Origin: Emticicia agri
GTDB lineage: Bacteria > Bacteroidota > Bacteroidia > Cytophagales > Spirosomataceae
Reading direction: 5' to 3'
DNA length: 64,000 nt
Assembly: GCF_004168285.1 (NCBI RefSeq)
Contig: NZ_SEWF01000011.1
Location: forward strand, 1 to 64,000
Position numbers and translations under genes: made by a program. Under the pieces are notes generated by a model that was given only the letters and a program-made list of their open reading frames with translations, was not told the DNA's origin and made no database searches. This document shows positions 27,423-35,582 of the stretch, one piece after another. Positions within the stretch are counted from its first letter, which is position 1. Every line of letters starts with the position of its first letter.

Positions 27423-28208
27423 ATGAAAAGATACCTATTATTATTAACTGCTTGTATAGTAGCTTATCTGTGTAGCAACTGCCAGGCAATTGCTCAGTCT
27501 GTTACTATTACGCCCGGCAATGGTCAGCCAAGTATTGAAGCCAATTCAACTGATAATGGTGTACTTATATCAAAAGTAACACTGACAAATAATTTAAATT
27601 CTGCAAGCCCGGTAAATAACCCCGCTGCTGGTCTTCTGATTTATAATACAGGGGGCAATCAGGTTAAAGGCTTTTACTACTGGACAGGCACAGCCTGGCA
27701 ATTATTAGGCAATGGTACCCCTCTTAATGCCACAGCCCCCATAGTTATTGAGTCTAATACTGTTAAACTGAATGCCGGTACGCAAGCAGGCCAATTACTG
27801 ACCTGGGATGGTAACAATTGGGTAAATACCAATCCTAACCCTTATCCGAATGTTCAGTTGAATAACCTGCAACCCTATCTGGCTATTAATTTCTCTATTG
27901 CTTTGCAGGGTATTTATCCATCACAAAATGCCGACGAACCTTTTTTAGGCGAAATTGCCATGTATGGGTTTAGTTTCCCTCCCAAAGGCTGGGCACTATG
28001 CAACGGTCAATTATTGTCTATCGAACAGAATGACCCACTCTATCAACTACTTGGCACTACCTATGGCGGCAATGGTATATCAACATTTGGTTTACCCGAT
28101 TTACGAAGCAGAGTACCTATTCATAAGGGTCAGGGACCTGGTTTAAGCAATTATACGTTGGGGCAAACCGGAGGAGTAGAAATGCACAGTTTTTCAAATA
28201 AATACTAA
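27423..28208 (+). CDS. Secreted tail-collar domain protein, paralogue 4 (first Cys lost)
   Basis: A 261-residue paralogue after a longer 123-bp gap that may hold an extra promoter. Signal peptide ends near IAQ. The module is TPGNGQPSIEANSTDNGV, more divergent than copies 1-3. Collar motifs are GWALCNGQLLSIEQNDPLYQ and TFGLPDLRSRVPIHKGQ. The residue that is Cys in the other four copies is Ser here (INFSIALQGIY), while the second Cys in ALCNGQ stays. It ends EMHSFSNKY. Confidence 0.87.
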   Translation: MKRYLLLLTACIVAYLCSNCQAIAQSVTITPGNGQPSIEANSTDNGVLISKVTLTNNLNSASPVNNPAAGLLIYNTGGNQVKGFYYWTGTAWQLLGNGTPLNATAPIVIESNTVKLNAGTQAGQLLTWDGNNWVNTNPNPYPNVQLNNLQPYLAINFSIALQGIYPSQNADEPFLGEIAMYGFSFPPKGWALCNGQLLSIEQNDPLYQLLGTTYGGNGISTFGLPDLRSRVPIHKGQGPGLSNYTLGQTGGVEMHSFSNKY

Positions 28209-28260
28209 GTCTTATTCGGCATTATAAATATAGTATATACACCATTGAATGCTTATACTT

Positions 28261-29040
28261 ATGAAAAAATATATTCACTTTATTCACCTTGGTATTGTAG
28301 GGTTTGTGTACCTGATTAGCCCGGCAAAAGCCCAATCTGTTACCATTACTCCGGGATATAATGCGCCAAGCATAGCAGCTACCTCTACCAACAATGGGGT
28401 AATTATACCAAAGATTATCCTGACTGCCGATTTAAGTGCTACAAGCCCTGTGGTAAGCCCTTCGGAAGGTCTTGTTATTTACAACAAAGGCAACAACCAG
28501 CCTGAAGGCTTTTACTATTGGACAGGCTATATCTGGCAATCTTTGGGTACGGTTTCTCAACTTAATGCCAGCGACCCTATCGGTATTACCTCTAATAATA
28601 TTAAACTTAATGCAGGGACTGAAGTGGGGCAATTATTAACCTGGGATGGTAATAACTGGATAAATACTAATCCGAAACCGATTGTCGAATTAGATAATCT
28701 TCAGCCTTATCTGGCACTTAATTTCTGTATTTGTATGACTGGAATATTTCCTTCAAGAAATGATATAAATGCCTTTATTGGAGAAATAACCATTTATCCT
28801 TATAATTTTGCACCTAAAAACTGGATGTCTTGCAATGGACAGTTAATATCTGTTGCGCAGAATACCGCCTTGTTTGCCTTATTAGGCACTTATTATGGCG
28901 GAAATGGCCAGTCAAATTTTGCATTACCAGATTTGCGTGGCAGAGTACCTATGCAGATGGGTCAGGGCCCGGGATTAACTAACTATTCATTAGGAGAACA
29001 GAACGGGGAAGAAAAATATACTGTCGATAATAAATATTAA
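28261..29040 (+). CDS. Secreted tail-collar domain protein, paralogue 5
   Basis: A 259-residue paralogue. The ATG at 28261 (MKKYIHF) is chosen over one four codons upstream because the other copies begin MKK or MKR. Signal peptide ends near KAQ. Module: TPGYNAPSIAATSTNNGV. Collar region: NWMSCNGQLISVAQNTALFA and NFALPDLRGRVPMQMGQ. Cysteines are at NFCICMTGIF (an extra Cys) and MSCNGQ. It ends EKYTVDNKY, and a protease gene begins 4 bp later, so the two are probably translationally coupled. Confidence 0.86.
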   Translation: MKKYIHFIHLGIVGFVYLISPAKAQSVTITPGYNAPSIAATSTNNGVIIPKIILTADLSATSPVVSPSEGLVIYNKGNNQPEGFYYWTGYIWQSLGTVSQLNASDPIGITSNNIKLNAGTEVGQLLTWDGNNWINTNPKPIVELDNLQPYLALNFCICMTGIFPSRNDINAFIGEITIYPYNFAPKNWMSCNGQLISVAQNTALFALLGTYYGGNGQSNFALPDLRGRVPMQMGQGPGLTNYSLGEQNGEEKYTVDNKY

Positions 29041-29044
29041 TCCA

Positions 29045-30730
29045 TTGGTTAGCTATCACATTCATAAAGCCGGTCTTACATTACTGGCTTTTTTCGGGAC
29101 ATGTTTCTTGGCCTTTTCCCAATCCGACAAAAACGACTGGGTTTGGGAGCAGATAGGTATTCCAACAGATTTTAAGCTGATGAATACCAGAAAAGAACTG
29201 GTTATTGCTGTAGTTGACGATGCTTTCGACCTTAGCAATCCCTACCTGAAACCCTATTTTCATAAAAACCCTAAAGAAATTCCGGGAAATGGCTTAGATG
29301 ATGATAAAAATGGTAAGACAGACGATGTAATCGGTTGGGATTTTTCAGACAATGATGCAGATGTGAATCCACCGATTCAGAACATCAGCCGTTTTTCACA
29401 TGGCACCAGAGTAAGCGGTATTCTTGTGCAAACCATTCAGAAGCTCTGTACTTCCGGCACAGCGTTTAAGATTATTCCTATCAAAAGTTCTTCCGACTCA
29501 CGCCAGAGCAATTATATTGTGGACGGATACAGCGGTATAAACTATGCACTGGAACTGAAAGCAGACATCATCATTACCTGCTGGAGTGGTGGCACATTTG
29601 ACCTTGAAAAAGAGAATATCCTTAAAAAAGCACAGGAGCAGGGCGTGATTATTGTTGGTTCGGCAGGTAATTTTTATGCAGATAAAGCACAGATGCCTGC
29701 GGCATATCCTTGGGCAATTGCAGTAGCCGCTACCGGCAGAGACAAACGTAAATATTCTGTATCAAACTACGGTAATTTTGTTGATATAGCTGCTCCAGCT
29801 GACTCTATTGCTACTACTTACCCTCTTGAACCAGGTCTTAACAAATATATATCGGCTACTTCGGCTGCTACACCCATCGTAGGTGGTGTTGTGGCGGCTT
29901 TTATGGCTACATATCCTGAATTAAAACCACAGGATATTGACCGCCTGCTCAAAAACAGTGCCCAACCTATTGACCAGTATAATTCTCTCTTTCATGGCAA
30001 ATTAGGGGCAGGATTAATTCATGTAAATAATCTTAAAAACTATATAGACAATAATTATTTTCCTACCCGTTTTTTACAGACCAAGGGCTATCTGCCTCTT
30101 TGGAGAAAAGGCACCAAAGAGTTAAGTTTAGCAGTAGCTCCATTGGGGAAATATCCTACCTATAAACTTTTATTATCCCAACCTTTAGTAGGAAAAAACA
30201 CGTTAAACCTCTCTCTTTTTCAGAATGACCGTACCAGAGACACAGTATTGACAGCCACGCAATTGTCACAACCTTTTATTTTTCAGGCCGATTCATTCAG
30301 AGTAAATGTAGCTACAAAAGCATTCAAAGATAAAAACACTTATCTCTATTATGAAGCACAGCCTATTGACTCAAGCGGTTTGTATTGTCAGGACCAGGTC
30401 TTGGTAAAAGGGACAGAAGGCTATGTTGTAGATGGCAGCGGTACTGGAAATTATGCCAACCGTAGCAGTTGTAAATGGCTGATTGAAGTACCTGCCGGAA
30501 AGAGAATTAAAATCAATTTTGAAGAATTTGACACCGAAGCCAAAATAGACCAGGTTTATTTTTTTGCCGACGATGGCACCCACCATCCGATACTTGCTAT
30601 TTTTAGTGGTCCTGATATTCCTCCGATTATTACCTCCTGGTATAATAAGGTATTGATATGGTTTGTTACCAACGAATCTACCACCGGAAAAGGCTGGAAA
30701 CTTCATTATGAAGCCATTGATGATAAATAG
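29045..30730 (+). CDS. Secreted subtilisin-like (S8) protease with C-terminal CUB-like domain
   Basis: A 561-residue S8 protease. The start is TTG at 29045, 4 bp after the fifth collar gene; no ATG precedes the signal peptide (ends about FSQ, residue 27). The Asp is in VIAVVDDAFD (about 57), the His in SHGTRVSGI (about 119) and the Ser in SATSAATPIVGG (about 278), where the usual GTSMA is ATSAA. YEDD-like acidic text NGLDDDKNGKTDD suggests a calcium site. Residues ~450-560 have CUB-like features (a Cys pair YCQDQ and RSSCKW, and GKRIKINFEEFD). No type IX sorting domain is seen. It probably matures or sheds surface proteins, perhaps the collar proteins. Confidence 0.88.
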   Translation: MVSYHIHKAGLTLLAFFGTCFLAFSQSDKNDWVWEQIGIPTDFKLMNTRKELVIAVVDDAFDLSNPYLKPYFHKNPKEIPGNGLDDDKNGKTDDVIGWDFSDNDADVNPPIQNISRFSHGTRVSGILVQTIQKLCTSGTAFKIIPIKSSSDSRQSNYIVDGYSGINYALELKADIIITCWSGGTFDLEKENILKKAQEQGVIIVGSAGNFYADKAQMPAAYPWAIAVAATGRDKRKYSVSNYGNFVDIAAPADSIATTYPLEPGLNKYISATSAATPIVGGVVAAFMATYPELKPQDIDRLLKNSAQPIDQYNSLFHGKLGAGLIHVNNLKNYIDNNYFPTRFLQTKGYLPLWRKGTKELSLAVAPLGKYPTYKLLLSQPLVGKNTLNLSLFQNDRTRDTVLTATQLSQPFIFQADSFRVNVATKAFKDKNTYLYYEAQPIDSSGLYCQDQVLVKGTEGYVVDGSGTGNYANRSSCKWLIEVPAGKRIKINFEEFDTEAKIDQVYFFADDGTHHPILAIFSGPDIPPIITSWYNKVLIWFVTNESTTGKGWKLHYEAIDDK

Positions 30731-30781
30731 GTTTTTCAGAGACATCATGGCATCTTTCTACACAAAGCATATTTTTAGTGT

Positions 30782-30789
30782 TACCTTTG
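30782..30789 (+). promoter_or_regulatory. -7 box almost touching the helicase start
   Basis: TACCTTTG matches TAnnTTTG exactly and ends 4 bases before the ATG at 30794. If used, the transcript would begin at or just around the start codon, giving a leaderless mRNA or pointing to a later start. Confidence 0.5.
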
Positions 30790-30793
30790 TGGC

Positions 30794-32695
30794 ATGAATT
30801 ACTTCAAAAAACTACTTGACTTACTCAGAATTGAGCGGGAAGAAGACCACAATCAATATAAAAGACTTACAGAACAAAGTTCGGTAGCCGAACGCAGAGC
30901 AAACGGTTTAACCTGGTATCCGATTGCTATCAGGGGTATGGAAATGAGCAGAGGTGACTACCTGACAGTAGAGGTAGAGCGTACAACTCATCAGGATATT
31001 GCCCATCAACTAAGAACCGGAATGCCTGCTGTGCTTTTCAGTAATCATGATGCGAAAAACGACAGAGTTGAGGGCACTATCTCTTTTCAAAACAATAACC
31101 GCCTGAAAATAACCTTGCGTACCGATGAACTCCCGGAATGGAGCCGTGACGGGAAACTGGGTATTGATGTGCTTTTTGATGACAATAGTTATGACGAAAT
31201 GCAGAATGCCCTTAAACAGGCATCAGTCATCGCAGAAAAGAATGAAAGCCAACTAATTGATATACTGATTGGTGATAAAGCCCCTACTTTTCATCTTGAA
31301 AAACCTCAGTTTTTTGCCAGAAACCTGAACGAATCTCAGAAACTGGCAGTTGAGAAAATCTTACAAGCCAATGAATTAACGATTGTACACGGGCCGCCGG
31401 GCACTGGTAAAACTACTACTTTGGTACAAGCCATTAAAGCCCTGAGTAAGCAGAACAATAAACAGGTATTAGTAGTAGCTCCGAGCAATACTGCTGTAGA
31501 TTTGCTGAGTGAAAAACTACACATGGAAGGATTGAATGTGGTAAGAGTGGGTAATCCGGCTAAAGTAACTGAGCGTTTGATGTCTCTGACATTGGATAGC
31601 CGAATGGCTGAACACAGCCAGATGAAAGATATAAAAAGACTAAAAAAACAGGCGCAGGAATACAAAAACATGGCGCATAAATATAAGCGCAATTTCGGAA
31701 AATCGGAGCGCGACCAACGTAAATTACTATTTGATGAAGCCCATAAAATTATGAAAGAAGTGGGTAATTCAGAACAGTATATCATAGATGATATTGTAGC
31801 AAAGGCGCAGGTAATTACAGCTACGTTGGTAGGTGCGAATAACTATACGATTAAAAATCTGAAATTTCAGACCGTTATTATTGACGAAGCCGGACAAGCA
31901 TTAGAGCCTGCCTGTTGGATACCTATGCTGAAAGCACAGAAAGTTGTTTTAGCGGGCGACCATTGCCAGCTCTCTCCTACTATCAAATCAAACGAGGCAG
32001 CTAAACAAGGGCTTGCCCATACACTACTCGAAAAACTGGTTTCTTTACACCCCGAAGCAGTGGTATTATTAGAAGAACAATACCGCATGAACGAGCAGAT
32101 TATGGGGTTTTCTTCAAAAATCTTTTACGAAAACCGATTGAAAGCCCATGCATCAGTAGCTAAACATCTGCTGTTTGATAATGACACTCCTATTGCTTTT
32201 ATAGACACTGCGGGTTGCAGTTTTGATGAAAAACTGGAAGGCACAAGCACCACAAACCCCGAAGAAGCTGTGTTTTTATTTAAACACCTGAATCTATTGG
32301 TGTATGAACTAAAGAAACATTATAAGCCTGAAAATTTCCCGACTATGGCTATTATTTCGCCTTATAAAGAGCAAATCAACCTGCTTCAATCGGCCTTAGC
32401 TCAATCACCTGATTTGCAGGATTATCTGGCTAAAATATCGGTAAATACTATTGACAGTTTTCAGGGACAAGAGCGTGATATTGTCTATATCAGCATGACC
32501 CGGAGTAATAGCGAGGGCAATATTGGTTTCCTTGCAGATATAAGACGCATGAATGTAGCGATGACCCGTGCCAGAAAGAAGTTGGTTATTATTGGCGATA
32601 GTGCTACACTTGCCTCTTTTCCTTTCTATGCCGATTTCATTGCCTATGCCGAGCAACTAAATACTTATCAGAGTGCCTGGGAATTTATGGAGTGA
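30794..32695 (+). CDS. SF1 DNA/RNA helicase, SMUBP-2/Upf1-like
   Basis: A 633-residue superfamily 1 helicase. The N-terminal ~170 residues look like the beta-barrel domain of Upf1/IGHMBP2-type helicases. Motif I is HGPPGTGKTTTLVQ (about 201). Then come VVAPSNTAVDLL, motif II IIDEAGQALEP (about 357), AGDHCQLSPTI, EEQYRMNEQIMGFSS and the C-terminal SFQGQERDIVYISMTRS and RRMNVAMTRARKKL. Homologues are common and chromosomal in Bacteroidota, and the function is not settled (nucleic-acid remodelling). No nuclease or defence partner adjoins it. Confidence 0.94.
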   Translation: MNYFKKLLDLLRIEREEDHNQYKRLTEQSSVAERRANGLTWYPIAIRGMEMSRGDYLTVEVERTTHQDIAHQLRTGMPAVLFSNHDAKNDRVEGTISFQNNNRLKITLRTDELPEWSRDGKLGIDVLFDDNSYDEMQNALKQASVIAEKNESQLIDILIGDKAPTFHLEKPQFFARNLNESQKLAVEKILQANELTIVHGPPGTGKTTTLVQAIKALSKQNNKQVLVVAPSNTAVDLLSEKLHMEGLNVVRVGNPAKVTERLMSLTLDSRMAEHSQMKDIKRLKKQAQEYKNMAHKYKRNFGKSERDQRKLLFDEAHKIMKEVGNSEQYIIDDIVAKAQVITATLVGANNYTIKNLKFQTVIIDEAGQALEPACWIPMLKAQKVVLAGDHCQLSPTIKSNEAAKQGLAHTLLEKLVSLHPEAVVLLEEQYRMNEQIMGFSSKIFYENRLKAHASVAKHLLFDNDTPIAFIDTAGCSFDEKLEGTSTTNPEEAVFLFKHLNLLVYELKKHYKPENFPTMAIISPYKEQINLLQSALAQSPDLQDYLAKISVNTIDSFQGQERDIVYISMTRSNSEGNIGFLADIRRMNVAMTRARKKLVIIGDSATLASFPFYADFIAYAEQLNTYQSAWEFME

Positions 32696-32760
32696 GTAAT
32701 TATTGAGCGGGCAACGTTTGCTGAATTAGCGATTGAGTGATTTAGGTTTTATTCATCGAC

Positions 32761-32798
32761 TAATCACTCAATCACACATTTACTCAATCACTCAATTT
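32761..32798 (+). repeat. Dispersed periodic intergenic word, copy 2
   Basis: The core at 32761-32792 matches 7275-7306 with a single mismatch. It is made of ATCACTCA-like units. Just upstream, GAATTAGCGATTGAGTGATT is a partial reverse complement, so this gap can fold on itself. Confidence 0.65.
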
Positions 32799-32802
32799 CT
32801 CC

Positions 32803-33741
32803 CTATATCTCAACTACAACTTGCCCGGTAGTATTCTCGGGTATAAACTTCGCTACGGCGTCTTTTATTTCGTGTTTCAGTACTTCGAGCAATTTAATTT
32901 TAATGAAATGACGATAAGTAACCAGACTGATTTCTCGCACAGGTACAGGCGACATAAATTCCCTTATCTGAGTTTTTCTTTTTTCATCAAAATTAATCAT
33001 CGCTAATTCGGGAATCACGGTAATTCCGTTATTGATTTCTACTATTTTTAATAGTGACTCTATACTTCCGGCCTCGTATTCCAGGTTGCCCAAATCCGTA
33101 TTTTTCTTGCGTAATTCACATAAATTCATCATTTGTGAACGCAGACAATGCCCCTCTTCCAAAAGCCATAAGCGGTTTACATCAATTTCTTCCGGCAGAA
33201 TATACTTCTTATTCAGCGTCTCTTCACTACCCGATACAAAGGCTACTAATTTTTCATAAAATAAAGGGTGTTCTTTCATGCCCTCGGCCGCTATTGGGGT
33301 AGCCAAAATACCCACATCTATCAAATCATTACTCAATTGCTCAATAATCTGATTGGTATTCAACTCGCTGATTCTGATTTTTATCTGAGGGTATTTTTTC
33401 AATAAATCATAAAGAAACAAAGGCAACAGATAAGGAGCTAAAGTAGGAATAATACCTATGCGCAGCTGCCCTTGTACTTCGTTTTTAACAGCCTTGGCTA
33501 CTTCTTTCAGATGCCCGGTTTCTCTTAAAACCACTTGTGCCTGGGCTATAATTTTCCTGCCAATATCAGTGGGCACCACCGGCTGTTTACTTCTGTCGAA
33601 GATGATTACTTCCAGTTCTTCTTCTAATTTCTTTATCATCATACTTAGCGTAGCTTGTGTGATAAAGCAGGCATCAGCAGCTTTCAGAAAATGGCGGTGT
33701 TTATCAACAGCCACTATATATTCTAATTGTTGTAAATTCAA
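32803..33741 (-). CDS. oxyR: Hydrogen-peroxide sensor LysR-type regulator OxyR
   Basis: A 312-residue LysR-family regulator. The helix-turn-helix lies in residues ~2-60 (HFLKAADACFITQATLSMMIKKLE). The effector domain has LWLLEEGHCLRSQMMNLCEL, placing cysteines at 199 and 208, exactly the redox pair of E. coli OxyR. This supports peroxide sensing rather than metabolite binding. No catalase or ahpC gene is beside it. A TACCTTTG box lies about 22 bp upstream of the start on the minus strand. Confidence 0.9.
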   Translation of the reverse strand: MNLQQLEYIVAVDKHRHFLKAADACFITQATLSMMIKKLEEELEVIIFDRSKQPVVPTDIGRKIIAQAQVVLRETGHLKEVAKAVKNEVQGQLRIGIIPTLAPYLLPLFLYDLLKKYPQIKIRISELNTNQIIEQLSNDLIDVGILATPIAAEGMKEHPLFYEKLVAFVSGSEETLNKKYILPEEIDVNRLWLLEEGHCLRSQMMNLCELRKKNTDLGNLEYEAGSIESLLKIVEINNGITVIPELAMINFDEKRKTQIREFMSPVPVREISLVTYRHFIKIKLLEVLKHEIKDAVAKFIPENTTGQVVVEI

Positions 33742-33762
33742 AACTCATAGATTTTATCTATG

Positions 33763-33770
33763 CAAAGGTA
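33763..33770 (-). promoter_or_regulatory. Candidate -7 box for oxyR
   Basis: Minus strand TACCTTTG, with about 21 bases between the box and the ATG. A -33 TTTG is not obvious at the usual distance. Confidence 0.5.
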
Positions 33771-33815
33771 CAGGTTTTATTGGAGAAGGAAGCATTATTC
33801 AATATACCATATTCG

Positions 33816-34103
33816 TTAAGGAAACCCTGCAATAATAGCCTGAAAGAATCTTTTTCCTCCTGCAGTGGCACTAAAGCCCGGTTGTAGTGTAACTGACTCA
33901 ACAGCCCGGTAGGTTACCAAGGCTCCCGAAACCTTATTGGTGGCTGTAATCTGAATTGCTTTCTTTACGACTGTTCCACTCGTAATTGGCTCAGTTATTA
34001 GTAGCGTGACAGGACATGCTTCATGCGTAATGCCAATCGTAACTTTCATTACTGTTATTTTCAAGTTTCTATACCCATATAGATGAATATTGCTGCTGAA
34101 CAT
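33816..34103 (-). pseudogene. Orphan C-terminal fragment of a Bacteroidota surface protein
   Basis: Up to 95 residues; an alternative start is the Met at residue 19. The end reads VESVTLQPGFSATAGG and then RFFQAIIAGF, the pattern that normally closes very long secreted Bacteroidota proteins (GFSA-AG-FRA-I). There is no signal peptide and no long upstream domain. It is therefore probably a remnant left by deletion of a larger gene. It might still be a short expressed protein. Confidence 0.45.
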
Positions 34104-34200
34104 AAATTTTCGAAGCTTATCTTGTAGGCTGGTATCTTAAAATAAATATATTTGTTTATACAAATGATTCTCATTGATTTATACCATAATATTGTACTAA

Positions 34201-34851
34201 ATGCGAACTTCTGAACAAAGGCTTGACTTTTATAAAGAGCTGTTTTACAAAGAAGTAGATAGAAGAAAAGACTTTAATAATGCCATTATTATTCCTATAA
34301 CCTTATTAACAGGTGTATTTTCGATTATTTTCTATCTGATTTCTGCATATAAGTTTTCATATTGGGGGGTATTATCTTATGGTTTTGTCATTTTATTAGC
34401 TGCATCTTCCCTCATTTTCATTATATGTGCCTTTCATACTATAAGATTCTACTCAAATATTGATGCAGGGTTCCAGACTATTGAGTTACCCAGACCCAAT
34501 GAGATTGAAGATTACCGGAAAAGTTTATTGAATTATCATAAAAAAGCATCGGAAGTAGAAGAAGTTTTCAATGACTGGCTGATAGAACAATATATCATGT
34601 CAACGACAAATTATCAGGTCAATAATGACCTGAAAGCAAATCATTTTTTTCAGTTTAAGAAGTATTTTTTTTATGGATTAATCGCTTTATTTTTATGTGG
34701 AATATTATTTATCCAGAATTTGATTGCCAATAGAAGTGAGAATGAAGAAAAGCAAAAGTTTTACATTAATTTAAAGATAGAAAGTTCTCTGAATAAAATT
34801 GATACAACCATTCTGGCTGACGATGATTCACTGACATTACTTTTAAAATAA
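34201..34851 (+). CDS. Three-helix membrane protein of unknown function
   Basis: A 216-residue protein not recognised. A charged N-terminus (RLDFYKELFYKEVDRRKDF) precedes hydrophobic segments at about 28-49 and 58-80. A soluble stretch of ~70 residues follows, then a third segment at about 154-173 and an acidic/basic tail. The first two helices in tandem resemble 2TM effector modules in some defence proteins, but no partner enzyme is near, so this is only a shape comparison. A small membrane-anchored protein is encoded 27 bp downstream and the two are likely one unit. Confidence 0.7.
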   Translation: MRTSEQRLDFYKELFYKEVDRRKDFNNAIIIPITLLTGVFSIIFYLISAYKFSYWGVLSYGFVILLAASSLIFIICAFHTIRFYSNIDAGFQTIELPRPNEIEDYRKSLLNYHKKASEVEEVFNDWLIEQYIMSTTNYQVNNDLKANHFFQFKKYFFYGLIALFLCGILFIQNLIANRSENEEKQKFYINLKIESSLNKIDTTILADDDSLTLLLK

Positions 34852-34878
34852 TCATTATTCCAATTACCCATCCGATAA

Positions 34879-35082
34879 ATGGCTGAGAACGATTTAGAAA
34901 ATATTTCCGAAAGACCCGAAGCTCCTCAACCGCCCAAGAACAGAGTTTTGATAGATAGCCATGTGCCGGTCCCGCCTAATGACTATGTACCCCAATCATC
35001 TTCAAAATCAAAAACCGGATGTATTTTGTTTTTGATAATTGCGGTTGTGGCAGCTGTAATTGCTTATTTTTATTTTGCATAA
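34879..35082 (+). CDS. Small proline-rich tail-anchored protein
   Basis: A 67-residue protein. Residues 1-45 are hydrophilic with several Pro pairs (APQPPKNR, VPVPPNDYVPQ). Residues ~47-67 form a single hydrophobic helix (GCILFLIIAVVAAVIAYFYF) ending at the C-terminus. It follows the three-helix protein by 27 bp. No family is recognised; ATG start and codon usage look like a genuine gene. Confidence 0.6.
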   Translation: MAENDLENISERPEAPQPPKNRVLIDSHVPVPPNDYVPQSSSKSKTGCILFLIIAVVAAVIAYFYFA

Positions 35083-35438
35083 ACTGATAGCGTCTGTTAA
35101 AAAACACAGCTATTAAAACAGAAACGATTGATTTTTCAGGTGCTGGAAAACTGTCTGGAATTATTATAAGAAAGAATGTTACATACTACTTCATCCTGAC
35201 TTCTCTCAAAATTTCTTGTTCTTGCTTAAATTTTCTACCAAAAATATTCATTTTCAACCTCCCTATTTTCATCCTCATTCTTCACAATGTGTATGTTCCA
35301 AAACAAAGATTCAACTATTCATTCCAATACAATTTGTACTTCTGTCCTGACAATTACAGTTAATAGAAACATAGTGTAAGTATGAAGTTTACATGCTGAC
35401 GGTTGCAGGAAAATAAAGCTATACGCCAATAAAACGTT

Positions 35439-35475
35439 TGTCCATAATTGAACAAATGTTGTCCGTTTTTGGACA
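35439..35475 (+). promoter_or_regulatory. Paired enhancer palindromes (TGTCC-N6-GGACA)
   Basis: Two sites, 35439-35454 (TGTCCATAATTGAACA, one mismatch) and 35460-35475 (TGTCCGTTTTTGGACA, perfect arms). Their centres are 21 bp apart, about two helical turns, as for NtrC-type activator dimers. They lie about 85-105 bp upstream of the predicted sigma-54 start point. Confidence 0.7.
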
Positions 35476-35530
35476 CCTTTTTATTTACAAAAATCACATA
35501 AACAACTCACAATCAATTTCTTACATTTTT

Positions 35531-35546
35531 TGGCACAGGGTTTGTC
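35531..35546 (+). promoter_or_regulatory. Sigma-54-type -24/-12 promoter of the permease pair
   Basis: TGGCACAGGGTTTGTC matches TGGCACGnnnnTTGCW except for G-to-A and C-to-T. The GG to GT spacing is the required ten bases. Predicted start about 35558, 25 bp before the ATG. The 35083-35438 part of this gap holds nothing else that I could identify. Confidence 0.7.
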
Positions 35547-35582
35547 AAATATAAATAAAGACCTATTTCTTTATACAAAATT

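Noticed and set aside
24887-29040. Prophage tail region
   Set aside because: Only collar-domain proteins with signal peptides are present. There is no terminase, capsid, tail tube, lysis gene or integrase.
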